The notes: generated by a model not told the origin, from the letters alone. 64,000 bases of DNA from PALSA-612 sp963711315 (GCA_963711315.1 CAVQDQ010000004.1:434001-498000), one strand, 5' to 3'. Shown: positions 1 to 9,183, counted from the first letter of the stretch. A program made the numbers and translations.

Positions 1-1287
1 CCGATCTACGGCGTCCTCTCGGGCCCGTCGGGCGGTGTAGCGGGCGCGCTGTACGTCGCCCGCAAGGCGGGATACGACAACATCCTCACCTTCGACATGG
101 GTGGAACGTCGACCGACGTGTCGCTCTGCCTCGGCGGCGCACCGACGATCGGGCGCGAGACGGCGATCAGCCACTTCCGCCTGCGTATTCCCTCCGTGGA
201 CGTCCACACCGTGGGCGCCGGCGGCGGCTCGATCGCACACGTGCCGGAGCTGACGAAGGCGCTCCGCGTCGGGCCGCAATCGGCGGGAGCGGAACCCGGG
301 CCGGCCGCGTACGGCAAGGGCGGCACCGACCCGACCGTCACCGACGCGAACGTCGTCATCGGCCACCTGCCTCCGCAGCTGCTCGGCGGGGAGATGCAGC
401 TCGACGCAGAGGCGGCACGGACGTCCGTGCAGACGATCGCCGACGCCATGGGCCTGCCGTCCGCCGAGGACGCGGCCGAGGGCATCCTCGCCATCGTCAA
501 CGAGAACATGGCCGGCGCGCTCCGTGTCGTCTCCGTCCAGCGCGGTCACGACCCGCGCGACTTCGCGCTCGTGGCCTACGGCGGCGCCGGCCCGATGCAC
601 GCCAACGCCGTGGCGCGGATCATGGGCTCGTTCCCGGTCATCGTGCCGCCGGCCCCGGGCCTGCTCTGCGCGCTCGGCGACATCGTCGCCGACTTCCGCG
701 ACGAGTTCGCCCGAACGTACATCCGCGTGCTCGACGACGCGGAGCCCGAGGACGTCTCCGCCATTCTCGAGGAGCTGGGCAGCCGCGCGCAGGAGTGGCT
801 CGAGGGCGAGGGCATCGCCGAGGACCTGCGCAGCGTCAGTTACGTGGCGGACATGCGCTACCACGGGCAGGGGTACGAGATCCCCGTGACGGTCACGCCC
901 GGCGAGGTGCGCACAGAAGGCCTCGAGCAGCTCGACGAGCGCTTCAACGCGCTGCACGAGCAGCTCTACGGCTTCCGCATGTACGAGACGCGGAGCGAGA
1001 TCGTCAACCTACGTGCAGTCGGCTTCGGCGCCGCGCCCAAGCCCGAGCTGCCCGAGGGCACGGAGGCAGGGGCCGACGCGTCGGCCGCCGTCGTCGACGA
1101 GCACGAGATCGTCTTCGAGGGCGCGCGGCACTCGACGAAGATCTACGAGCGCTCGAAGCTCGAGCCCGGCAAATCGTTCGCGGGCCCGGCAATCGTGACC
1201 GAGTTCGACTCGACGACCGTCGTGCTTCCGGGCTACGTAGCCCGGGTGGACACGTACTTCAACATCCTGATCACGCCGAGCGAGTAG
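1..1287 (+). CDS. hyuA: Hydantoinase/oxoprolinase subunit A (HyuA family), 5' truncated by the window edge
   Basis: This is the C-terminal part of an ATP-dependent hydantoinase/oxoprolinase A subunit; the frame is open from base 1, so the start lies upstream. The visible part begins just before the second phosphate motif of the actin-like ATPase fold (DMGGTSTDV), followed by the family blocks GAGGGSIAHV, SAGAEPGPAAYG and DFALVAYGGAGPMHA. The family uses ATP to open a lactam, imide or hydantoin ring together with a B subunit. The stop is 8 bases before hyuB, behind a GGAGAGG-like ribosome site, so the two are co-transcribed. The substrate cannot be told from sequence; the neighbouring amidase and LeuCD-type hydratase suggest a compound ending as a dicarboxylic acid. 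A second HyuA lies at 27157. Confidence 0.93.
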   Translation, partial: PIYGVLSGPSGGVAGALYVARKAGYDNILTFDMGGTSTDVSLCLGGAPTIGRETAISHFRLRIPSVDVHTVGAGGGSIAHVPELTKALRVGPQSAGAEPGPAAYGKGGTDPTVTDANVVIGHLPPQLLGGEMQLDAEAARTSVQTIADAMGLPSAEDAAEGILAIVNENMAGALRVVSVQRGHDPRDFALVAYGGAGPMHANAVARIMGSFPVIVPPAPGLLCALGDIVADFRDEFARTYIRVLDDAEPEDVSAILEELGSRAQEWLEGEGIAEDLRSVSYVADMRYHGQGYEIPVTVTPGEVRTEGLEQLDERFNALHEQLYGFRMYETRSEIVNLRAVGFGAAPKPELPEGTEAGADASAAVVDEHEIVFEGARHSTKIYERSKLEPGKSFAGPAIVTEFDSTTVVLPGYVARVDTYFNILITPSE

Positions 1288-1295
1288 GAGAGGAG

Positions 1296-3236
1296 ATGGC
1301 AACCACCACACAAGACCGCCCCCGGATCGCGGACATCCCGACCGACATCGAGGTCGACCCGGTCACGCTCGACATCATCGAGGGAGCCCTCAAGAGCACC
1401 CGGTTCGAGATGGACGCGGTGCTCTTTCGCTCGGCGATGAGCCCGGTCATCCGAGAGCAGCACGACGAGTTCCCGATGATCACCGACCCACGCGGCCGTA
1501 TGGTCGTGGGGCAGTTCGGCGCTTACATCAACGAGATGATGGCCACGTGGGACCGGGGCGTGTACCCGGGTGACGTCATCCTCACATCCGACCCGTTCAA
1601 GTGCTCGGCCTCGATCTCGCACACGAACGACTGGCTCGTGCTCGTGCCGATCTTCTACGAGGAGGAGCTCGTCGGCTGGTCGAGCCAGTTCGGACACCAG
1701 ATGGACTCCGGCGGCCCGCTCCCCGGCTCGCTCCCGACTGGCGCGAAGACGATCTTCGAGGAGGGGATCATCATCCCGCCGATCAAGATCATCGAGCGCG
1801 GCGTTCCGCAGGAGGACGTGCTCAGGCTGATCTTCAACAACGTCCGGCTTCCTGAGATGAACAGGGCCGACCTGTTCGCCATCGTCGCCGGCTGCCGCGC
1901 GGGCGAGAAGCGGGTAGTGGAGCTCTGCGAGCGCTTCGGCAAGGAGACGTACCTCGCGGCACTGCAGGCGCTGCTCGATCGCACGTACGAGGCGATGCGC
2001 ACGCTGATCCAGATCGCGATCCCCGAGGAGCCTCAGTCATTCGAGGACTGGATCGACGACGACGGGCTCGGCAACGGGCCGTACAAGATGAAGCTGACGA
2101 TCTGGCGGGAGGGTGACCATGCCTTCTTCGACTGGACGGGCACCGACCCGCAGGCCCTCGGCCCGATCAACTTCTACCTCTCCGAGGGCATGTTCAAGAT
2201 GTTCATCGGGATCTACCTGATCATGGTCAACGATCCCCAGATCCTCTTCAACGACGGCTTCTATCCCTTGCTGCACGTCGTCATGCCGGAGGGCTCACTG
2301 CTCCGCCCGCGCTTCCCAGCCGCGCTCGGTTGCCGCACGCACGCGCTCGCGCGGCAGTTCGACGTGCTCGGCGGCGCGCTCTGCAAACAGGCCCCGGAGC
2401 TGAACACCGCCGCCGGCTACGGCACGAGCCCATACATGCTCTATTCGGGCTGGGACGGCAAGGGCGACTTCTTCTACTCGATGGAGATCCTTTACGGTGG
2501 CATCCCCGGGCGCCCGATCGGCGATGGCATGGACGGGCATTCGTGGTGGCCGCTGTTCGAGAACATCCCCACCGAGTACCTCGAGGCGTACTACCCGATG
2601 CGGATCGATGGCTACACGACCGTCACCGACTCCGGCGGGCCGGGTCTCCACCGCGGCGGCAACGGCGTGGAGAAGCGCTATGTCTACCTTGAGCCAGGAG
2701 AGGTATCGATCCACGACGACCGCTGGCTGACGAGGCCGTGGGGCGTCCTCGGCGGCTGGCCGGGCGCACGCTCCTCGAAGCTGCTCAAGCGGGCAGGCGG
2801 GACGGAGGAACCGCTGCCGTCAAAATGCGACCGGGTCGAGGTGAACCCGGGCGACATGCTCGTCTACCGGACTGCCGGCGGCGGCGGCTGGAAAGACCGA
2901 CTCGACCGGCCGGTCGAGGCCGTCGTGCGCGACGTCTCCTACGGCCTCGTCAGCCCTGAGCTCGCAAGGAAGGGCTACGGGGTCGTCATCGGCGACGACG
3001 GGCAGGCCGACGAGGCCGAGACGGTGGCCGAGCGTGCACGTCAGCGCGAGGAGCGAGGTGAGGCACTCGCCTTCGACTACGGCCCGCCGCTCGGTGAGTT
3101 GCTCCTGCGCTGCAAGGAGGAAACGGGACTCGATCCTCCAACGCTCGCGCAGCCGCTCCGTTGGTCTCCGCTCGAGCCGGGTGAGGAGGCGCTCGCTCGA
3201 GTCCGAGCCGGGGATGGGATTCCCGCCCCCGGCTAG
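1296..3236 (+). CDS. hyuB: Hydantoinase/oxoprolinase subunit B (HyuB family)
   Basis: A 646-residue B subunit, complete for the family. The ATG at 1296 follows GGAGAGG and gives MATTTQDRPRIADIPTD ahead of the conserved DPVTLDIIEGALKS block; longer upstream frames are only hyuA antisense noise. Recognisable family blocks are FRSAMSPVIREQHDEF, GDVILTSDPF, FFDWTGTDPQ and the C-terminal glycine-rich TAGGGGWKDRLDRP. HyuB works with HyuA in ATP-dependent hydrolysis of cyclic amides (N-methylhydantoin, 5-oxoproline, caprolactam and relatives). It is followed by an isochorismatase-fold amidase, the order expected when the ring-opened product carries a free amide or ureido group. The reading frame is intact, unlike the second HyuB at 29275. 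Confidence 0.93.
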   Translation: MATTTQDRPRIADIPTDIEVDPVTLDIIEGALKSTRFEMDAVLFRSAMSPVIREQHDEFPMITDPRGRMVVGQFGAYINEMMATWDRGVYPGDVILTSDPFKCSASISHTNDWLVLVPIFYEEELVGWSSQFGHQMDSGGPLPGSLPTGAKTIFEEGIIIPPIKIIERGVPQEDVLRLIFNNVRLPEMNRADLFAIVAGCRAGEKRVVELCERFGKETYLAALQALLDRTYEAMRTLIQIAIPEEPQSFEDWIDDDGLGNGPYKMKLTIWREGDHAFFDWTGTDPQALGPINFYLSEGMFKMFIGIYLIMVNDPQILFNDGFYPLLHVVMPEGSLLRPRFPAALGCRTHALARQFDVLGGALCKQAPELNTAAGYGTSPYMLYSGWDGKGDFFYSMEILYGGIPGRPIGDGMDGHSWWPLFENIPTEYLEAYYPMRIDGYTTVTDSGGPGLHRGGNGVEKRYVYLEPGEVSIHDDRWLTRPWGVLGGWPGARSSKLLKRAGGTEEPLPSKCDRVEVNPGDMLVYRTAGGGGWKDRLDRPVEAVVRDVSYGLVSPELARKGYGVVIGDDGQADEAETVAERARQREERGEALAFDYGPPLGELLLRCKEETGLDPPTLAQPLRWSPLEPGEEALARVRAGDGIPAPG

Positions 3237-3246
3237 GGACGGACGC

Positions 3247-3870
3247 ATGAAGCACGAAGGGTTCCACGGCAGGGCCGGCTTCGGGCAGAGGCCGGCCCTG
3301 ATCGTGATCGACGTCAACCGCGGCTTCACCGACCCCGAGTCGCCGCTCGTCTGCGACCTCGAGAGCGTGGTCGAGGCCATCCGGCGGCTGCTCGCCGAGG
3401 CCCGCCGGGCTGGAATCCCCGTCGCGTACACAACCGTCTCGTACACGGAGGGCGACAAGCGCACCGCGGTTGCCTTCATCGACAAGATCCCCGCGCTGCT
3501 GACGCTGGAGGCCGGGAGTCGCTGGGTCGAGATCGACCCGCGCATCGCCCCGCACGCGGGCGAGCCGGTGCTGAACAAGCTGTTCGCGTCGGCGTTCTTC
3601 GACACGGCGCTCTCGAGCTTCCTCACGGCGAACGGGTGCGACAGCCTCATCGTCACCGGAGCCTCGACGTCAGGCTGTGTGAGGGCGACCGTCGTCGACG
3701 CGATCCAGCACGGGTACCGCCCGGTCGTCCCGCGCGAGGCGGTCGGCGATCGCAACGCCGAAGCTCACGTAGCCAACCTCTACGACATCGACACGAAGTA
3801 CGGGGACGTCGTCTCAGTCGAGGATGTGCTCGTTCACCTAGAGGAGATCGGTGCCGCACACGCTCGCTGA
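3247..3870 (+). CDS. Isochorismatase-fold amidohydrolase (N-carbamoylsarcosine amidase / maleamate amidase type)
   Basis: A 207-residue cysteine hydrolase. The Asp-Lys-Cys triad of the family is visible: D22 (VIDVNRGF), K111 (LNKLFASAFF) and C144 (ASTSGCVRATV), with the usual cis-peptide region in front of the cysteine. Members of this shape cut N-carbamoylsarcosine, maleamate, nicotinamide or ureidoacrylate. Start: ATG 3247, ten bases after the hyuB stop; the frame is open further up, but the conserved fold begins near residue 12. It overlaps the next gene by 20 bases. Position after hyuAB fits removal of ammonia or carbamate from the ring-opened product. A close paralogue lies at 42436 after a dihydropyrimidinase. 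The exact substrate is inference; maleamate is attractive because a LeuCD-type hydratase follows. Confidence 0.85.
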   Translation: MKHEGFHGRAGFGQRPALIVIDVNRGFTDPESPLVCDLESVVEAIRRLLAEARRAGIPVAYTTVSYTEGDKRTAVAFIDKIPALLTLEAGSRWVEIDPRIAPHAGEPVLNKLFASAFFDTALSSFLTANGCDSLIVTGASTSGCVRATVVDAIQHGYRPVVPREAVGDRNAEAHVANLYDIDTKYGDVVSVEDVLVHLEEIGAAHAR

Positions 3871-5125
3871 AAAGATCCTGCTGGAGCACGCCGACGCCGA
3901 CGATGTGCAGCCGGGCGATGTCGTCATGGTGCGCTGCGACGTGGTCATGGCGAACGATGTCAGCGGACCCGTGGCGTTCCGTGTGATGGAGCAGATGGGC
4001 GCGTCGCAGGTCTTCGACCCGGCGAAGGTGGTGATGGTGGCGGATCACTTCATGCCCGCGAAGGACGCACGTTCGGCGGAGCTCCAGCGACGGCTGAAGG
4101 AATGGTCGGAAGCGCAAGGGGTGACGTTCTTCGGCCAGGGCCGTGGCGGGATCGAGCACACGCTCCTCTGCGAGGAGGGGTGGGTCGTCCCTGGCTCGGT
4201 GATCGCGGGAGGCGACTCCCACACGTGCACCTACGGTGCGCTCGGCGCCTTCGGCAGCGGCTTCGGCTCGACCGACATCGCCGCCTGCCTCGCGTTCGGC
4301 GAGTTCTGGCAAGCGGTTCCGGCGACCATCCAGGTCGAGCTCACGGGGGCGCTCGGCCCGTTCGTGGCGGGCAAGGATGTCATCCTCGCGGTCATCGGGC
4401 AGATCGGCGTGGGCGGCGCGACGAACTGTGCGCTCGAGTTCGTCGGCGAGGGCGCAGAAGCGCTCTCGTTCGACGAGCGCCTGGCTGTCGCGAACATGGC
4501 CGTGGAAGCTGGTGCGGACACGGGCCTCTTTCCTGCCGACGAAACGACCGCCGCTTACCTCGAAGGGCGCACGAAACGGCCATGGCGAGCCGAGCGCACC
4601 GATCCCGACGCCGAGCTCGCCCGGCGGCTCAGTCTCGATCTATCGTCCCTCGAGGCGATGGTCGCCAAGCCCCACCTGCCGGGGAACGTCGTGCCGGTCT
4701 CGGAGGTGGCGGGCACCCGCGTCGACCAGGCGTACATCGGAAACTGCGCCAACGGCACGATGACCGACCTCCGGCAGGCAGCCGACGTGCTGCGAGGGAA
4801 CCGCGTCCACCCCAACTGCCGGCTGATCGTCGTGCCCGCGACGCAGCGCATCTACCGGGAGGCGCTCGCCGAGGGCTTGCTCGATGTGTTCGTGGAAGCC
4901 GGGGCGATGGTGTCCACACCCACATGCGGCGCCTGCTTCGGCGGCGGCATGGGCGTGCTCGCGGCCGGGGAGCGGGCCGTGACCACCACCAACCGCAACT
5001 TTCGCGGCCGCATGGGCTCGCCCGAAGCCGAGGTCTACCTCGCGAATGCGTGGGTCGCCGCCGCCGCCGCGGTCGCAGGCGAGCTCGTCGACCCCGCAGC
5101 AATCATCGCCGGAGCGACGCGATGA
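3851..5125 (+). CDS. 3-isopropylmalate dehydratase large-subunit family protein (LeuC-like hydratase)
   Basis: A 424-residue aconitase-superfamily large subunit of the shorter LeuC/homoaconitase type. The three cluster cysteines are present: one in YIGNCANGTMTDL and two in TPTCGACFGGG; GGDSHTCTYGALGAFGSGFGS is the substrate and cluster loop. The start is GTG 3851 behind GAGGAG, inside the preceding gene. With the small subunit it would add or remove water from a 2-alkylmalate or maleate-type acid. No other leucine biosynthesis gene is nearby, and the neighbours are ring-opening and amide hydrolases. I therefore infer a catabolic hydratase (maleate, citraconate or dimethylmaleate hydratases belong to this family) rather than leucine synthesis. 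True leucine LeuC remains possible. Confidence 0.85.
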   Translation: MPHTLAEKILLEHADADDVQPGDVVMVRCDVVMANDVSGPVAFRVMEQMGASQVFDPAKVVMVADHFMPAKDARSAELQRRLKEWSEAQGVTFFGQGRGGIEHTLLCEEGWVVPGSVIAGGDSHTCTYGALGAFGSGFGSTDIAACLAFGEFWQAVPATIQVELTGALGPFVAGKDVILAVIGQIGVGGATNCALEFVGEGAEALSFDERLAVANMAVEAGADTGLFPADETTAAYLEGRTKRPWRAERTDPDAELARRLSLDLSSLEAMVAKPHLPGNVVPVSEVAGTRVDQAYIGNCANGTMTDLRQAADVLRGNRVHPNCRLIVVPATQRIYREALAEGLLDVFVEAGAMVSTPTCGACFGGGMGVLAAGERAVTTTNRNFRGRMGSPEAEVYLANAWVAAAAAVAGELVDPAAIIAGATR

Positions 5126-5622
5126 TCATCGAGGGCAGAGCCGTGGTCATCCCCGGCGACGACGTGGATACCGACGTCATGTATCCCGGCCAGTTCTTGA
5201 ACATCGAGGATCCCGAGCTCATGAAGGCGCACCTCTTCGAGGGCTACGATCCCTCGCTCCGCGACCAGCTCGGGCCGGACACGATCATCGTCACGGGGGT
5301 CAACTTCGGCCTTGGCTCTTCGCGCGAGCACGTCGTTCAGGCGATGAAAGCGTGGGGCGTCCGCGGCCTCGTCGGCGTGAGCTTCGCCCGAATCTTGCGA
5401 CGGAATGCCGTCAACCTCGGGCTACCGGTGCTCGAGTGCGCTGGCGCGGCCGGCGCTGCGCGGCCGGGCTCGCAGCTGAGGATTGACACCGACACGGGCG
5501 AGGTGGACGTCGACGGCCAGGTGTTCCGCGCGCGTCCGGTGCCGGCGTTCGTCGTCGACCTCGCGTGCTCCGGAGGCCTCGTGCCGTGGGCCAGGGAGCA
5601 GCTCGGGGCAGGGTCGACGTGA
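5122..5622 (+). CDS. 3-isopropylmalate dehydratase small-subunit family protein (LeuD-like)
   Basis: A 166-residue swivelling domain subunit partnering the LeuC-like protein; ATG overlaps the leuC stop (ATGA at 5122). Key blocks are PGDDVDTDVMYPGQFLN near the N terminus, GVNFGLGSSREHVVQAMKAW (the active-site loop with the conserved Ser-Arg-Glu-His) and FARILRRNAVNLGLPVLEC. Length and motifs are those of the short archaeal/catabolic LeuD type. Tight coupling to the large subunit indicates a fixed heterodimer. It is followed by DUF3891 with a GTGA overlap. Nothing is disrupted. Confidence 0.85.
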   Translation: MIIEGRAVVIPGDDVDTDVMYPGQFLNIEDPELMKAHLFEGYDPSLRDQLGPDTIIVTGVNFGLGSSREHVVQAMKAWGVRGLVGVSFARILRRNAVNLGLPVLECAGAAGAARPGSQLRIDTDTGEVDVDGQVFRARPVPAFVVDLACSGGLVPWAREQLGAGST

Positions 5623-6317
5623 TCGTCAGGGACACGGGCGACAGCTGGCAGGTCGTGCTCCAGACCGATCACGCGGAGCTCGCCGGACAGTTTGCGACGA
5701 GCTGGGCAGAACGCGGTACCGGGCACGCATCAGTGACGGTCGCCGCCAAGCGGCACGACGACGGCTGGGCGGTCTGGGAGCGCTCGCCGCGCGTGGACGA
5801 GACGGGCGCACCGGTGAACTTCCTCGACGTCGACGTCCGCTCGCACCTCGCCTTCTACCGTGCCGGTATCGCCGCGATCACGGAGCAGGACGAGCATGCG
5901 GGCCTGCTCGTCTCGATGCACGGCGCAGGCATCTACCGGCAGCGCTACGGGCTTGATCCTGGGTTGGGCCTCACGCGCGCGCCCGAGGCGGAGGCGGAGG
6001 TTGAAACGTTCGTCGCGGAGCAGGAAGCGAAGTTCGGCGGCGACCCGGGCGAGCACCGCGGCGAATACGAGTTGCTCCAGCTGTTCGACCGGCTCTCGCT
6101 CTACTTTTGCATGCGCGACGTCGAGGCCGGCGAGGCTGCGGAGATCCAGGGCTACCGCCTCGAGCCCGTGGCGCCGTGGCACGTGCGCTGCCACCCGTTC
6201 CCCTTCGGCGTGTCTCCGGCCGAGTTCTCCGTCGTCCGGCGCATGTTGCCCAAGTCGAGGGCGTCGGAGATCTTGTCCGTGACGCCCGAGCGCGTCGCGA
6301 TCACCGTCGAGGCCTGA
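5619..6317 (+). CDS. DUF3891 family protein
   Basis: A 232-residue protein matching the DUF3891 family by its opening (VIVRDTGDSWQVVLQTDHAELAGQ) and by the mid-region LLVSMHGAGIYRQRYG. The start is GTG 5619 overlapping the leuD stop, so it is translated from the same mRNA. No catalytic role is known to me. The conserved QTDH and SMHGAG segments carry histidine and aspartate residues that could bind metal, which is inference. It is the last gene of the operon and converges on the PPOX gene with a 3-base gap and no visible terminator. Confidence 0.75.
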   Translation: MIVRDTGDSWQVVLQTDHAELAGQFATSWAERGTGHASVTVAAKRHDDGWAVWERSPRVDETGAPVNFLDVDVRSHLAFYRAGIAAITEQDEHAGLLVSMHGAGIYRQRYGLDPGLGLTRAPEAEAEVETFVAEQEAKFGGDPGEHRGEYELLQLFDRLSLYFCMRDVEAGEAAEIQGYRLEPVAPWHVRCHPFPFGVSPAEFSVVRRMLPKSRASEILSVTPERVAITVEA

Positions 6318-6320
6318 GCG

Positions 6321-6800
6321 CTACCCCTTGCCCTGGTCCCAGGCGAGCCAGCGGACAGGTTCGATCTCGACGACCGTTCGGCCCTCGAACCAGAGCATCT
6401 CCTCGAGCTCGGGCCCGCTGGCGCCCTCGAGATACCGGAGCTCCATCTTGCGCGTAGCCTCGCGAACGGTCTGCTCTTCCTCAACGAGAGTGGCGAGGCC
6501 GAAGCACACGACCGACCGAGGCGACCGCGTCAGGTCTGTGATCCTCGGGTCGTCGTCCACGCACATCGTCACGTGTGGATCTGCGGCGATGTTGCGGAGG
6601 TGGCGGCGGCTCTTGCCGAGCGAAAGGACGAAGCGGCCTTCCTCCCACACGTACCAGATCGGCGTCACGTGCGCCCAGCCGTCCTCCCGGTTCGTGGCGA
6701 GCCGGCCGACCCGCTTCTCGGTGAGAAACTCGTCTCGCTCCTCGTCCGTGAGCGCATTCTCTCTCGTCGCCGTCGTGCGATTCAGCAGCGTGCTGGTCAT
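6321..6800 (-). CDS. Pyridoxamine 5'-phosphate oxidase family protein (FMN/F420 split barrel)
   Basis: A 159-residue split-barrel flavin or F420 binding protein. After a short tail it has the family start LTDEERDEFLTEKRVGRLAT, then HVTPIWYVWEEGRFVLSLGKS, the phosphate-binding style KSRRHLRNIAADPHVTMCVDD and the C-terminal block VVEIEPVRWLAWD. Such proteins in actinomycetes reduce small molecules with F420H2 or bind FMN; the substrate is unknown. ATG 6800 is one base after the reconstructed stop of the cyclase gene, so it is the last gene of a minus-strand operon with cyclase and creatininase homologues. Frame intact. Confidence 0.85.
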   Translation of the reverse strand: MTSTLLNRTTATRENALTDEERDEFLTEKRVGRLATNREDGWAHVTPIWYVWEEGRFVLSLGKSRRHLRNIAADPHVTMCVDDDPRITDLTRSPRSVVCFGLATLVEEEQTVREATRKMELRYLEGASGPELEEMLWFEGRTVVEIEPVRWLAWDQGKG

Positions 6801-6801
6801 C

Positions 6802-7473
6802 TCACACCTCCAGGATCGCGACGTCCTGCACGGGAGTCGAGTTTGACCGAGTCTGAGCGGGAGGCCGACGAAGAGGAAGCGTGTGCCCAGACTTCCTTGA
6901 GGTTGTTGAGATTCTCGTAGTGAGTGAGCCCACGTTCGGCGCAGGCGCGGTGCGTCGGGTAGTCGTCGGTCAGGTAGACGAGGTCGGGGCTGATCGTCTC
7001 GACGCCGAAGATCTTGACTCCGCGGTCAGCCATCCAATGCACGGCCTCGGCCGAGATCCCGCAGAAGCCGTCAAGGAAGGCGGGCGTCCCCGCCGTGCTG
7101 TTGTAGTGGTCGGAGCAGAACAGCAGGATGTCGCCCTCGGCGAGATCCTGCCGCTCGGCCAGGGCCTGCTCGACCTCGGCAGCACTGACGTCGTGGCCGC
7201 GTCCGTACTGGCGGATGTCGACGCAAACCGCCTCGCCGCAGAACGTGTCGAGCGGCATGTCGGCGATGGCGGTGCCTCCGGGCTCATAGTGACCGAAGGC
7301 ATCGACGTGCGTGGCTGCATGGTTTGAGGTGATGATGATCTCGGCCGAGAACAGTGGCCGCCTAGGTTCGGCGTCGGTGTGTTGGATGTGGCGGAGGATC
7401 TGAGTCGGCGGGAAGAACGGATGCAGCTGGACTCGCGGGAGAGCGGTTGCGAGAGGTCGATGACGCGGTTCAT
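6802..7473 (-). CDS. Cyclase-family (kynurenine formamidase-like) metal hydrolase, frameshifted
   Basis: The core reads through SNHAATHVDAFGHYEPGG, the HxxxHxDxxxH metal site of the cyclase/kynurenine formamidase family, and later LTDDYPTHRACAERGLTHYENL. The start MNRVIDLSQPLSR (ATG 7473) is in a different frame from the core; a one-base shift near 7430 joins it to VQLHPFFPPTQILRH. At the 3' end two more shifts are needed to recover the family tail RFLFVGLPLRL...TPVQDVAILEV, which stops just before the PPOX start. The enzyme would hydrolyse an N-formyl, lactam or similar amide bond. Expected length is about 220 residues. I consider the shifts sequencing errors, since the protein signal is conserved on both sides. 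Confidence 0.72.
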
Positions 7474-8309
7474 GGGAGTTCCTTTCTCGCCATCTCTCGC
7501 AGACTTGGACGATTCGCGGGATGAGTGCGGTGACGATTCGTTGCCGGTCTCGGCATTCGCGAGCGTGGCGTTGCTGATGATGCCCTACCTTGTGATGTCC
7601 CGCAGCATGTCCATGGGGACGACCACCTCGGCCTGAGTGTCGCATGCCGTACTGGCCGAGGAGGTCCACTGGAATCCGGCTTCCTTCACCGCAGCGCCGC
7701 GATCCCAGGCGTCCCGGGTGGCCAGCTTCATCTCTGACGCGCTGACCGAGCGCCAGGGCGAGCGAGGTCTCGGCTTCCTCGGCGTGAATCATGGGCCCCT
7801 CGACGTCGGCGAGGACGTCGGCGGCGAGGTCCCACCATTGGACGAGGAACACCCGCTTGCCCGTCGTCTCGAAGTAGTGGTTCACGGCCGACGGTGAGGG
7901 CGGCGATGTTGCCACCGTGCCCGTTGACGGCGACGAGGTTCTCGAAGCCGTGTTCCGATAGCGAGTCGCAGACCTCACGGAATACCTGGAAGAAGGTCGT
8001 CGTGGACAGCCGTATCGATCCGGGAAATTGCATGTGGTACCACGAGAGCGTCACGTTCAGCGTCGGCGCGACGAGAATCGAGACACCCTCTTTCTCCCCG
8101 AGCGCCGCAGTGCGCGCGGCCAGCGAGCGGGCTATGAAGCAGTCGGTGTCGAGAGGCATATGTGGGCCGTGCTGCTCGGTCGTCCCGATCGGGATGAGCA
8201 CGGCGTCGACGCCGGCGGAGATTCGCTCGCCGACCTCGGGCCAGGTCATATGCTCGATGAAGTGCTCGCTCAGGTGGCACGAGTTTGATCCGGTCCTACC
8301 CCGGACCAA
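7470..8309 (-). CDS. Creatininase-family amidohydrolase, frameshifted
   Basis: Clear creatininase-family signature: MTWPEVGERISAGVDAVLIP, GTTEQHGPHMPLDTD (metal ligands), then LVAVNGHGGNIAALTV, and in a second frame MIHAEEAETSLALALG, the glutamate/histidine block. The family includes creatinine amidohydrolase, mycofactocin MftE-type proteases and FAPy deformylases, so the substrate is open. At least three indels are needed (near 7905, 7735 and in the 3' 150 bases), and the tail RIVTALIPRIVQVCERW is in yet another frame. The ATG at 8249 (MTWPEV) and a TTG at 8309 are both possible starts; the latter adds an N-terminal segment typical of the family. The gene leads the minus-strand operon and is divergent from the alpha/beta hydrolase. 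Confidence 0.7.
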
Positions 8310-8338
8310 GACTCGGCTTCACACCAGCAGGAGGCGTG

Positions 8339-9177
8339 ATGGAAGGGACGGCAGAGGTCAACGGCGTCAACCTCTGGTACCGGATCACCGGTGAGGGCGA
8401 GCCGGTCGTCCAGATCCACGGCGCCGGCTTCGGTCACTTCAACTTCGACCCGGCGACGCCCGAGCTCTCGAAGCACTTCCGGGTCATCGACTACGACATG
8501 CGCGGCTACGGGCAGTCGGACCGCCCCTTCAGGACTACGACATGGAGGTGTGGGCGGACGACCTCGCCGGCCTATGGATGCGCTGGAGATCGACCAGGCG
8601 CACATCCACGGAACCTCGATGGGAGGGATGATCGCGACCGTCTTCGCCGGCAAGTACCCGGAACGCACGACCTCGGTCGTGATCAACTGCGCCGCCGCGA
8701 AGCTCGGCGTCACCGGCCGCCTCATTTTCAAGAACTGGATCGACATCGCGCGCTGGATCCGGACGGGCCCGGCAGCCGAATTCTCGCCGAGCTGATCACG
8801 TGGCAGGCGTTGTCGAAGGCCTTCCTGGAGGAACAGGGCGCCGAGGGCCTGATGACGACGATCCAGCCGATCCTGCGAGACTCGAATCGCATCGAGGTGT
8901 TCTGCGCGGCATGCCAGGCGATGTGCGACATGGACATCACGGAGTGGCTTCCGCGCATCACCTCTCCTGCGCTCGTGCTCGGCGGCGACGAGGATCTGAT
9001 GACACCGTGGGATCAGGGCCCGGGCGGTGTCGGCCAGGAGGGGATCTACACGGGTATCGCCGGCGCCGAGAAGCACGTCATCCTGGGCTCGGGCCACTCG
9101 ACGATCTTCGACAACGACCGAGGAGCACAACCGCGTCGTGATCGACTTCTTCCGCCGCACACGGTCGACACGTCTAG
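8339..9177 (+). CDS. Alpha/beta-fold hydrolase, frameshifted
   Basis: An alpha/beta hydrolase of about 275 residues: MEGTAEVNGVNLWYRITGEG, the oxyanion strand VVQIHGAGFGHFNF, DYDMRGYGQSDRP, the nucleophile elbow HGTSMGGMIATVFAGKYP, the acid strand PALVLGGDEDLMTPWD and the histidine LGSGHSTIFDN. These lie in three frames, with shifts near 8535, 8780 and 9117, and the recovered tail EEHNRVVIDFFRRT. The ATG at 8339 follows GGAGGCG. A second hydrolase of the same general type sits at 38095. The substrate is unknown; it heads the plus-strand set leading to the nucleobase permease. Confidence 0.7.
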
Positions 9178-9183
9178 CGTCAG

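Noticed and set aside
795..1295. Long plus-strand reading frame extending hyuB upstream into hyuA
   Set aside because: The extension is Arg/Ala/Gly-rich out-of-frame translation of hyuA; a ribosome site and the conserved HyuB start place the ATG at 1296.
3851..5622. Straight annotation as leucine biosynthesis leuCD
   Set aside because: No leuA or leuB is adjacent, and the genes are embedded by overlap between an amidase and DUF3891; only the family name is safe.
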